Positions 1 to 5,311 of a stretch of DNA of 9,131 bases are shown here, in pieces. Location of the stretch: contig JAQUNT010000057.1 of assembly GCA_028717525.1 (NCBI GenBank), positions 1 through 9,131 of the forward strand, in the 5' to 3' direction. Numbering within the stretch: the first letter of the stretch is position 1; every line of letters begins with the position of its first letter. A program made the translations under genes and the position numbers. Below the pieces are notes generated by a model. It worked only from the letters and a program-made list of their open reading frames with translations, was not told the origin of the DNA and made no database searches. This DNA is from Elusimicrobiota bacterium (GTDB lineage: Bacteria > Elusimicrobiota > Elusimicrobia > UBA1565 > UBA9628).

Positions 1-159
1 CATAGCCAAACGGAGCAGCGATTCTATTGTTTCGGCAAAGTAGGCGGTGGAATCCTGACCGTTCGATTCACGTACAGACAGCACAGGATGCGGATTATCG
101 GAGCAGGATATTGGAGGAAGGGGAGAGCGATTTATGAAGCGCAAAATCAAATACACTGA
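1..159 (+). CDS. brnT: BrnT-family toxin, C-terminal part (5' end outside window)
   Basis: This is the last 52 codons of a BrnT-type (DUF497) toxin, read in frame 1 with a stop at 157-159; the start lies before the window. BrnT toxins are small RelE-fold ribonucleases that arrest translation and are neutralised by BrnA. Visible family features are the strand segment CFGKVGGGILTVRFTYR, the segment MRIIGAGYWRKGRAIYE near the C-terminus, and the tail EAQNQIH. The usual BrnT signature near here is an R-I-I-S-A-R type motif; this protein has IIGAGYWRKG, a variant I associate with a BrnT subgroup. The gene overlaps the following antitoxin by 26 nt, as expected for a toxin-first brnTA operon. Whether the missing N-terminal half is intact cannot be seen. 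Confidence 0.82.
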   Translation, partial: HSQTEQRFYCFGKVGGGILTVRFTYRQHRMRIIGAGYWRKGRAIYEAQNQIH

Positions 160-370
160 CGAACCACTCGGGAAGATTAGCGTTGTGAAGGACTTCCTGC
201 CTCCGCCAGAGGAGTTGGCCTTCAAACAAGAGAATGTAAAGGTGACCATCTCCTTGAGCAAATCCAGCGTCGACTTCTTTAAGAAGGTGGCACACAAGTA
301 CCATGCCCCCTACCAGAAGATGATCAGAACATTAATCGACGCCTACGCCGCTCGTCATGCGTCGCCCTAA
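134..370 (+). CDS. brnA: BrnA/CopG-like ribbon-helix-helix antitoxin
   Basis: A 78-residue antitoxin that should bind and inhibit the BrnT toxin encoded just upstream and autoregulate the operon as a DNA-binding dimer. The N-terminal half (about residues 1-34, including DEPLGKISVVKDFLPPPEEL) is the likely toxin-binding part. The C-terminal half is a ribbon-helix-helix fold: strand VKVTISLS at about 36-43, helix SSVDFFKKVAHKY, then helix PYQKMIRTLIDAYA. The ATG lies inside the toxin gene, with a purine-rich Shine-Dalgarno stretch (AAGGGGAGAG, about 118-127) in front, so the two proteins are probably translationally coupled. Length and domain order fit BrnA-type antitoxins. The annotation as CopG/RHH antitoxin is firm; the exact subfamily name is less so. 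Confidence 0.85.
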   Translation: MKRKIKYTDEPLGKISVVKDFLPPPEELAFKQENVKVTISLSKSSVDFFKKVAHKYHAPYQKMIRTLIDAYAARHASP

Positions 371-399
371 CCTCGGGTTCTGCCGGGGCGTGCCAGATG

Positions 400-419
400 A
401 TAGTGTTGTACACTATACT
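400..419 (+). promoter_or_regulatory. Palindromic operator overlapping a -10 box of the second toxin-antitoxin module
   Basis: Positions 400-416 read ATAGTGT-TGT-ACACTAT, a perfect 7-bp inverted repeat around a 3-nt centre. Its right arm runs into a TATACT hexamer (414-419, five of six matches to the -10 consensus), so a protein bound here would cover the promoter. The -10 ends 5 nt before the ATG at 425. No -35 match was found at 16-18 bp spacing. RHH antitoxins such as BrnA repress their own operons by binding such palindromes; that the local antitoxin binds here is inference. Confidence 0.6.
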
Positions 420-424
420 CAGAA

Positions 425-535
425 ATGGCCAAATTTAAGTTCGTTGAGTGGCTGGCCCTATGGCTGCAGGAGACAGCCGGCTTCCGGTTTGATAGAGAGC
501 TCTATGAAGCATATCTACGCGAAGTCTCTCAGTGA
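425..535 (+). pseudogene. BrnT-like toxin remnant with internal deletion (36 codons)
   Basis: This short ORF starts with ATG right behind the -10/operator and ends at the TGA at 533-535, 32 nt inside the next antitoxin gene. Its first 23 residues (MAKFKFVEWLALWLQETAGF then RFD) look like the N-terminus of a BrnT subgroup beginning MxKFKFxxWLxxWL and normally followed by a D-x-GN-x-x-K-S segment. Its last 13 residues (RELYEAYLREVSQ) look like a BrnT C-terminus. The central beta-sheet and catalytic region, roughly 60-70 residues in a normal BrnT, is missing, yet the reading frame is kept across the junction. It cannot be an active ribonuclease. It may be a deletion-decayed toxin retained because its translation delivers ribosomes to the antitoxin start. 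The comparison to family termini is from memory, not an alignment. Confidence 0.6.
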
Positions 536-752
536 ATATCGCGCCCCGTCCCAGCACGAGAAGAAGAAGATTCTCGCTGCGGCTCGCCGCCTAAAAAAGA
601 AGAGGAAATTGCCTACAAGCGTCGCGCTAGAGGAAGAAACGATCAAGGAGCTAAAGACGCTCGCCGAATGGCGCGGGGTTCCTTATCAAGTCCTGATGCG
701 CATGTTCATCCTCGAAGGAATCCATCACCTGCGCGTCGCCGATGCGCGCTGA
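504..752 (+). CDS. BrnA/CopG-like ribbon-helix-helix antitoxin (second copy, toxin deleted)
   Basis: An 82-residue antitoxin-like protein starting at the ATG at 504, inside the toxin remnant. Residues 1-17 (MKHIYAKSLSEYRAPSQ) and a Lys/Arg-rich helix (KKKILAAARRLKKKRKL, about 19-36) precede a C-terminal ribbon-helix-helix: strand LPTSVALE, helix EETIKELKTLAEWRG, then PYQVLMRMFILEGIHHL. The start is chosen because it reproduces the gene overlap of the first module: both use the 8-mer TATGAAGC (133-140 and 503-510), read as Tyr-Glu-Ala in the toxin frame and Met-Lys in the antitoxin frame. An in-frame ATG at 357 would add 49 residues translated from the operator and remnant-toxin DNA and is not credible. 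With its toxin gutted, it may be a solitary antitoxin protecting against related toxins, or decaying. Its last 11 bases overlap an alternative start of the methyltransferase gene. Confidence 0.75.
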   Translation: MKHIYAKSLSEYRAPSQHEKKKILAAARRLKKKRKLPTSVALEEETIKELKTLAEWRGVPYQVLMRMFILEGIHHLRVADAR

Positions 753-776
753 CATCAGTCTGACTGGCCCCAGGCC

Positions 777-782
777 AAGGAG
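777..782 (+). promoter_or_regulatory. Shine-Dalgarno sequence deciding a TTG start
   Basis: AAGGAG lies 7 nt before a TTG at 790-792 and is the best ribosome-binding sequence near this gene. The upstream in-frame ATG at 742 has no purine-rich sequence at a useful distance. Homologous methyltransferases, as I recall them, begin at about the PRIF segment immediately after this TTG. Confidence 0.6.
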
Positions 783-789
783 AACCACA

Positions 790-1536
790 TTGGACATCCC
801 ACGGATCTTCAGCATCACCGAAAGCGCCCACCGCATCCACGACCCCTTCACCCCCGAAAAGCTCGCCACCCTCGGCTCGGCCCTGCGCATGAAGAAGGAC
901 ACCCGAATCCTCGACCTCGGCAGCGGCTCCGGCGAGATGCTCTGCACCTGGGCCCGCGACCACGCCATCGTCGGCACCGGCGTCGACCTCTGCCAATCCT
1001 TCATCGAGCAAGCTCGCCTTCGCGCCAAAGAGCTCGGCGTCGCCGACCGCGTCCAGTTCATCCATGCCGATGCCGCCGGCTACGTCTCCGACCACAAGGT
1101 CGACGTCGCAACCTGCCTCGGCGCCACGTGGATCGGCGGCGGAGTCGCCGGCACCATCGAGCTGCTGACGCGCAGCCTCCGCAGCGGAGGCATCATCCTC
1201 ATCGGCGAACCCTACTGGCGGCAGCTCCCCCCCACCCAAGACGCCGCCAAAGCATGCCTCGCCGGCGCCATCTCCGACTTCCTCCCCCTGCCAGGGCTCC
1301 TCGCATCCTTCAGCAGCCTCGGCTGCGACGTCGTGGAGATGGTCCTCGCGGACCAGGACAGCTGGGACCGATACGAGGCCGCCAAATGGCTCACCATGCG
1401 CCGATGGCTCGAAGACAACCCCCACGACGAGTTCGCCAAGGAAGTCCGAGCCAAGCTCACCTCGGAACCACAGCGCCACGCCGCCTACACCCGCGAATAC
1501 CTCGGCTGGGGCGCCTTCGCCCTCATGAAGCGCTGA
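790..1536 (+). CDS. Class I SAM-dependent methyltransferase (small-molecule type)
   Basis: A 248-residue methyltransferase, numbered from the preferred TTG. It opens with PRIFSITESAHRIHDPFTPE, then has the SAM-binding motif I ILDLGSGSGEM (about 40-50), the acidic end of the next strand in GTGVDL (Asp66), a motif near FIHADA (about 90-95) and the post-motif GGIILIGEPYW (about 133-143). The C-terminal part, with DSWDRYEAAKWLTMRRWLED and YTREYLGWGAFALM, matches a group of stand-alone methyltransferases I recall from Proteobacteria; the substrate is unknown. An ATG at 742 would add 16 residues and overlap the antitoxin stop by 11 nt, but it lacks a Shine-Dalgarno. The gene lies between the toxin-antitoxin block and the catabolic operon with no clear link to either. 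Codons end mostly in C. It may have been acquired together with the upstream block; that is inference. Confidence 0.85.
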   Translation: MDIPRIFSITESAHRIHDPFTPEKLATLGSALRMKKDTRILDLGSGSGEMLCTWARDHAIVGTGVDLCQSFIEQARLRAKELGVADRVQFIHADAAGYVSDHKVDVATCLGATWIGGGVAGTIELLTRSLRSGGIILIGEPYWRQLPPTQDAAKACLAGAISDFLPLPGLLASFSSLGCDVVEMVLADQDSWDRYEAAKWLTMRRWLEDNPHDEFAKEVRAKLTSEPQRHAAYTREYLGWGAFALMKR

Positions 1537-1559
1537 TCAGGGCCCATACGACGCCAAAG

Positions 1560-1568
1560 TGTTATAAT
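1560..1568 (+). promoter_or_regulatory. Extended -10 promoter of the DUF1116/molybdenum hydroxylase operon
   Basis: TGTTATAAT is a perfect extended -10 element: TG, one base, then TATAAT at 1563-1568. There is no recognisable -35 box at the usual spacing, which is typical when the TG extension is present. Transcription would begin near 1575, leaving only about 7 nt before the ATG at 1582 and no Shine-Dalgarno. The element lies in the 45-nt gap after the methyltransferase stop. Confidence 0.65.
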
Positions 1569-1581
1569 CGAAACGATATCC

Positions 1582-2994
1582 ATGGCAATCAAAGACCTCT
1601 TTAAAAGTCAGCTCCAGGTCGTCAACGTAGGCCTCGAATCCTTCAGGACCAGCCTCGACCAGGCCCATGCGCCGTCGGTCCAGGTCGACTGGCGCCCCCC
1701 CGTCGCGGTCGACCCCAAAGACCTCAAAAAGGTCCAGGCCCGCGCCGAGGCCATAGACAAGGCCAACGCCAAGGCCGCGGCCAAGTTGCTCGCCGCCAAG
1801 CCGTTCCTGATCGGCTTGGAGAAAGCCCTCGACGTCGTGCCCGGCATGAAGGAGGACCTCATCCTCCACGCCGGCCCCCCCATCACCTGGGAGCGCATGT
1901 GCGGACCCATGCGCGGAGCCGTCATGGGCGCCTTGGTCTACGAAGGCCTGGCCCAGAGCCCGGAGGAGGCGGCCAAGATGGCCGCCGCGGGCGCGGTCAA
2001 GTTCTCCCCCTGCCACGAGCACTCGGCCGTCGGCCCCATGGCCGGCATCATCTCCGCCTCCATGCCCGTCTACGTGCTCAAGAACGAAGAGCACGGCAAC
2101 CTCGGCTTCTGCACCCTCAACGAGGGCCTGGGCAAGGTCCTGCGCTACGGCGCCTACGCGCCCGAGGTCATCGCCAAGCTTAAGTGGATGGAGACCACCC
2201 TCTACCCCACGCTCAAGAAAGCCGTGGCCAAGCTCGGCAAGATCGACCTCAAGAACATCATCGCCCAAGCCCTGCACATGGGCGACGAAGTCCACACCCG
2301 CAACCGGGCCGCGACCTCCCTGTTCTACCGGGCCATCGCGCCGGCGGTGGTGCGCACCGCCCCGGACCCGGAGACCGCGGCCAAAGTCTTAGAGTTCCTC
2401 AACGGCAACGACCACTCGTTTCTCAATCTATCCATGCCCGCCAGCAAGGTCTCCCTCGACGCCGCCCGCGACGTCAAGGACAGCTCGATAGTGACCGTCA
2501 TGGCCCGCAACGGCACGGACTTCGGCATCCAGCTCTCCGCGACTGGCAACGAGTGGTTCACCGGCCCGGCCCCGGTGCCGGACGCCCTGTACTTCCCGGG
2601 CTTCTCCAAGGCCGACGCCAACCCCGACATCGGCGACTCCGCCATCACCGAGACCGCCGGACTGGGCGGTTTTGCCATTGCAGCCGCCCCGGCCATCGTC
2701 CAGTTCATCGGGGGCAGCGCCTCGGACGCTTTGGACCACACCCGCCGGATGTACGAGATCAGCGTCGCGGAGAACAGCGTCTACCAGATCCCGGGCCTGG
2801 ACTTCCGCGGCAGCCCCACCGGCATAGACGTGCGCAAGGTGGTGGAGAAAGGCATATTCCCGGTGATCGACACGGGCGTGGCGCACCGCGAGCCCGGCAT
2901 CGGACAGGTGGGCGCGGGCATCCTCTCGGCCCCGCCGGAGCCGTTCCAGAAGGCCCTGGCCGGCCTGGCCAGGAAACTCGGAGGCAAGAAATGA
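1582..2994 (+). CDS. DUF1116 family protein (YahG/YlbE/AllG-like, putative carbamoyl-transfer component)
   Basis: A 470-residue DUF1116 protein, about the length of E. coli YahG. Family features in order: N-terminal LQVVNVGLESF (11-21) and VDWRPPV (35-41); GPMRGAVMGALVYEGLA (108-124); CHEHSAVGPMAGI (144-156); TLNEGLGKVLRYGAYAPEVI (178-197); MGDEVHTRNRAATSLF (233-248); GNDHSFLNLSMP (275-286); VTVMARNGTDFGIQ (304-317); GLGGFA (360-365). In E. coli the paralogue YlbE (AllG) acts with FdrA (AllF) and YlbF (AllH) in oxamate carbamoyltransferase, which links oxalurate breakdown to carbamoyl phosphate. Those partners are not in this window, so the precise reaction here is open. It is first in the operon, and its TGA overlaps the cyclase ATG by 4 nt. 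The start follows an extended -10 with a very short leader and no Shine-Dalgarno. Family assignment is secure; the function is inferred. Confidence 0.9.
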   Translation: MAIKDLFKSQLQVVNVGLESFRTSLDQAHAPSVQVDWRPPVAVDPKDLKKVQARAEAIDKANAKAAAKLLAAKPFLIGLEKALDVVPGMKEDLILHAGPPITWERMCGPMRGAVMGALVYEGLAQSPEEAAKMAAAGAVKFSPCHEHSAVGPMAGIISASMPVYVLKNEEHGNLGFCTLNEGLGKVLRYGAYAPEVIAKLKWMETTLYPTLKKAVAKLGKIDLKNIIAQALHMGDEVHTRNRAATSLFYRAIAPAVVRTAPDPETAAKVLEFLNGNDHSFLNLSMPASKVSLDAARDVKDSSIVTVMARNGTDFGIQLSATGNEWFTGPAPVPDALYFPGFSKADANPDIGDSAITETAGLGGFAIAAAPAIVQFIGGSASDALDHTRRMYEISVAENSVYQIPGLDFRGSPTGIDVRKVVEKGIFPVIDTGVAHREPGIGQVGAGILSAPPEPFQKALAGLARKLGGKK

Positions 2995-3803
2995 AGACCA
3001 ATGACTTCATCGAACTCATGGGCAAGGTCAAGATGTACGACCTCACCCAGCGCCTGAGCGTGCACACCCCGCCCTGGCCCAGCTACATCCCGCTCTCGGT
3101 GCAGTACTTCAAGCGCCTGGCCGGCGCGCATATGGGCCAGGGCGCCAACGGGCAGGTCATCACCACCTCCAACCACGTGGGCACGCACATGGACGGCGAG
3201 ATCCACTTCCACGCCAGCGGCCGCTCCATCGGGCAGGTCCCCATGGCCGAGTGGGTCGGGCCGGGAGCGGTGGTGGACATCTCCAAGGAGATGGAGGACT
3301 ACGCCCTCTACGAGCCGGACCTGCTCAAGAGCAAGGTGGAGATCCGGAAGGGCGACATCCTCATCATCAACACCGGGTATCACCGCTACGCCTGGGACCA
3401 GAACCAGTCCGACGAGGTGCGCTACTTCGTCAAGCACCCGGGGCCGGGGCCGAGCTTCCACAAGTGGTGCCTGGAGATGAAGTTCAAGTGGATCGGCGTG
3501 GACTGCGGCAGCGCGGACCACCCCATGAACACCATCATCCGGAACTGGCATCCCAAGTCCTTCACGGAGGCGGACGAGAAGATCCAGAAGGACTACGGCA
3601 AGACCTGGGACGAGATGTTCCCCCTCAAGACCTACTACCAGGTCATGCACCTGGTGCTCTTCCCCAAGAAGATCGTGCACGCCGAGAACCTGGGCGGCGA
3701 GATCGACAAGCTCTCCAACAAGCGGGCCTACGTCGGCTGCTTCCCCCTGCGCGGCATCGAGCTGGAGAGCGCCATGTGCCGCATCGTGGCCTGGGCGCCG
3801 TAA
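2991..3803 (+). CDS. Cyclase family metal-dependent hydrolase (kynurenine formamidase/isatin hydrolase-like)
   Basis: A 270-residue member of the cyclase family (PF04199), which includes kynurenine formamidase and isatin hydrolase, enzymes that hydrolyse amides or cyclic amides with a divalent metal, often Mn or Zn. The metal-binding signature is clear: H62-x-G64-T-H66-x-D68 followed by H72 and H74 in NHVGTHMDGEIHFH. Other family segments are MYDLTQRLSVHTPPWP (15-30), KGDILIINTGYH, WIGVDCGSADHP and the C-terminal VHAENLGGEI. The start at 2991 is fixed by an ATGA overlap with the DUF1116 stop and by GGAGG (2980-2984) 6 nt upstream. No signal peptide is visible. It probably opens an amide or lactam bond in a substrate handled by the co-encoded proteins, making a carbamoyl- or carboxylate-bearing product. 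The identity of that substrate is inference; the family call is firm. Confidence 0.9.
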   Translation: MKTNDFIELMGKVKMYDLTQRLSVHTPPWPSYIPLSVQYFKRLAGAHMGQGANGQVITTSNHVGTHMDGEIHFHASGRSIGQVPMAEWVGPGAVVDISKEMEDYALYEPDLLKSKVEIRKGDILIINTGYHRYAWDQNQSDEVRYFVKHPGPGPSFHKWCLEMKFKWIGVDCGSADHPMNTIIRNWHPKSFTEADEKIQKDYGKTWDEMFPLKTYYQVMHLVLFPKKIVHAENLGGEIDKLSNKRAYVGCFPLRGIELESAMCRIVAWAP

Positions 3804-3812
3804 GGAGACCGC

Positions 3813-4703
3813 ATGCCCATCGCGATCGACTTCGAATACCACAAGCCCAAGGACCTCGCCGAGGCCGCGGCCCTTCTGGCCCGCTACCAGGGCGGTGCCC
3901 AGTTGTTGGCCGGGGGCACCGACCTCATCGTCTGGCTCAAAGAAGGGATGAAGAAGCCCGAGGCGCTCATCGACGTCAAGGGCATCCCGGAGCTCTGGCA
4001 TCTCGACGTCAAGGACGACGCGCTCTCCATCGGAGCCCGTGTCACCTTCACCGAGCTCATCGAATCGGCCTTGGTCAAGAATGAGTTCCCCGTGCTCTGG
4101 GAAGCCGCGCGCACCGTGGCCTCCTGCGGCGTGCGCAACCGCGCCACCTTGGCGGGCAACCTATGCTCCGCGGTGCCTTCACTCGACGGGGCCCCGGCCT
4201 TGCTGGTCTACGATGCCTGCGTGCATACGCGCGGCACGGTCGAGGAGCGCGAGATCCCCGTCTCGGAGTGGTTCACCGGGCCCAAACGCACCGCCTTGCT
4301 GCCGGATGAGCTGGTCACGGCGGTCGAACTGCCCCTGCCCAAGAAAGCGACGGCCGGCTGCTACGTCAAGCTCGGCCGCTACCAGGGCGAAGACCTGGCC
4401 CAGGCGGGCCTGGCCGTGCTGGCCGAGGCCGGCAACGTCTGGAAGCTGGCCTTCTGCGCCGTGGGCCCGGTCGCCAAGCGCGCCGGGAAGATCGAGGCGC
4501 TTTTGCGCGGCAAGAAGCTCTCCGACGCCCTCATCGCCAAAGCCAAGACTTTGGTGGCGCAGGAGATCTCCCCCATCACGGACGTACGGGCCAGCAAGGA
4601 GTACCGCCTGCACATGTGCCAGGTCATGCTCGAGCGCGGCCTGAAAGTCGCGCAAGCGCGACTGTTAGGCAAAGGCCCGGCCTACGGAGAGAGCGTCCTA
4701 TGA
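3813..4703 (+). CDS. Molybdenum hydroxylase FAD-binding subunit (CoxM/XdhB-like)
   Basis: A 296-residue FAD subunit of the xanthine dehydrogenase/CO dehydrogenase family. The N-terminal FAD-binding domain shows AGGTDLIV (33-40) and VRNRATLAGNLCSAVPSLDGAPALL (107-131), the two segments that hold the cofactor. The C-terminal domain (about 190-285, including GCYVKLGRYQGEDLAQAGLAV and KEYRLHMCQVML) matches the CO_deh_flav_C domain. In the complete enzyme it passes electrons from the iron-sulfur subunit to an acceptor. The start is supported by AAGGAG (3802-3807), which overlaps the upstream TAA and lies 5 nt before the ATG. It is 9 nt from the cyclase gene, and its TGA overlaps the iron-sulfur subunit by 4 nt (ATGA). 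Which compound the complex oxidises cannot be told from this subunit. Confidence 0.93.
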   Translation: MPIAIDFEYHKPKDLAEAAALLARYQGGAQLLAGGTDLIVWLKEGMKKPEALIDVKGIPELWHLDVKDDALSIGARVTFTELIESALVKNEFPVLWEAARTVASCGVRNRATLAGNLCSAVPSLDGAPALLVYDACVHTRGTVEEREIPVSEWFTGPKRTALLPDELVTAVELPLPKKATAGCYVKLGRYQGEDLAQAGLAVLAEAGNVWKLAFCAVGPVAKRAGKIEALLRGKKLSDALIAKAKTLVAQEISPITDVRASKEYRLHMCQVMLERGLKVAQARLLGKGPAYGESVL

Positions 4704-5161
4704 CCAAGACCACCATCCAGCTCAAGCTCAACGGGATCCAGCGCCGCGTGGACGTGGAGCCCAACGACGTGCTCGTCGACGTGCTGCGCGACAAGCTCGG
4801 GGTCAAGAGCCCCAAGGTCGGCTGCGACCGCGGCGACTGCGGCACCTGCACGGTCTTCCTCAACGGCCGCACGGTGCGCTCCTGCCTGGTCCTGGCCGTG
4901 GAAGCGGACGGCGGCGAGGTCATGACCTTGGAAGGCATCTCCCAGAACGGCCCCACCAAGCTGCAGAAGTCCTTCGTGGAGCGCAGTTCCTTCCAGTGCG
5001 GCTTCTGCGCGCCGGGGATGGTGCTCTCCGCCACGGAGCTGCTGCAGAACAACCCGCACCCGCGCCGCGCCGAGATCCAGGAAGCCCTCGCGGGCAACCT
5101 CTGCCGCTGCACCGGCTATTCGCCCATCATCGAGGCCATAGAAGCGGTCTGCAAGAAGTGA
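4700..5161 (+). CDS. Molybdenum hydroxylase [2Fe-2S] subunit (CoxS/XdhC-like)
   Basis: A 153-residue iron-sulfur subunit with both expected clusters. The N-terminal plant-ferredoxin-like [2Fe-2S] site uses C42, C47, C50 (GCDRGDCGTC) and C62. The C-terminal four-helix [2Fe-2S] site uses C100, C103 (FQCGFCAPGM) and C135, C137 (GNLCRCTGY). All eight cysteines are present, so it should be functional. It relays electrons from the molybdopterin site to the FAD subunit. The start at 4700 gives the ATGA overlap with the FAD gene and follows GGAGAGAG (4686-4693); an upstream in-frame ATG at 4616 would add 28 residues inside the FAD gene and is rejected. In the common medium-small-large gene order, the molybdopterin large subunit would come next, but the following genes are hydrolases. 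Confidence 0.95.
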   Translation: MTKTTIQLKLNGIQRRVDVEPNDVLVDVLRDKLGVKSPKVGCDRGDCGTCTVFLNGRTVRSCLVLAVEADGGEVMTLEGISQNGPTKLQKSFVERSSFQCGFCAPGMVLSATELLQNNPHPRRAEIQEALAGNLCRCTGYSPIIEAIEAVCKK

Positions 5162-5311
5162 CGCTTCAGCGAACGAGCGTTCATTCATTAAGGCCTGTTT
5201 TCTCCGTCGAGAGATAGGTCTTTAGTCCCAGATCGGCCTAGGAAACAATCCGGACCTCGCCCGCCCTCATAGGCCCATCCGGTAAAGCCCTTCTGTTCGT
5301 ATCATCTGGCA
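5162..5311 (+). promoter_or_regulatory. Intergenic region with possible -10 for the hydrolase pair
   Basis: This 150-nt gap separates the molybdenum hydroxylase operon from the hydrolases. Near its end TATCAT (5300-5305) resembles a -10 box and stops 6 nt before the ATG at 5312; I found no matching -35. Near its start lie a 12-nt near-palindrome, GAACG-AG-CGTTC (5171-5182), and a weak ACGCT/AGCGT stem (5161-5165 with 5176-5180). Neither is strong enough to call a terminator. No ORF or RNA gene was seen. Confidence 0.35.

Noticed and set aside
357..503. 49-codon N-terminal extension of the second antitoxin
   Set aside because: It would translate the palindromic operator, the -10 box and the remnant toxin out of frame; the ATG at 504 matches the overlap design of the first module.
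706..1479. 257-codon open frame on the - strand
   Set aside because: It is opposite the methyltransferase, which has a clear SAM-binding motif; the acidic/Gly-rich translation looks like a shadow.
2184..2990. In-frame extension upstream of the cyclase start
   Set aside because: It overlaps the DUF1116 gene for 269 codons with Arg/Pro/Gln-rich junk. The real start at 2991 has GGAGG in front and cyclase-family sequence immediately after.
2781..4001. 406-codon open frame on the - strand
   Set aside because: It is antisense to the DUF1116, cyclase and FAD-subunit genes, all of which show family motifs; the product is low-complexity and unrecognisable.
5161..5200. Possible terminator hairpin after the iron-sulfur subunit gene
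   Set aside because: The stems are only 5 bp (ACGCT/AGCGT, or GAACG/CGTTC with a 2-nt loop), and no proper T-run follows directly.
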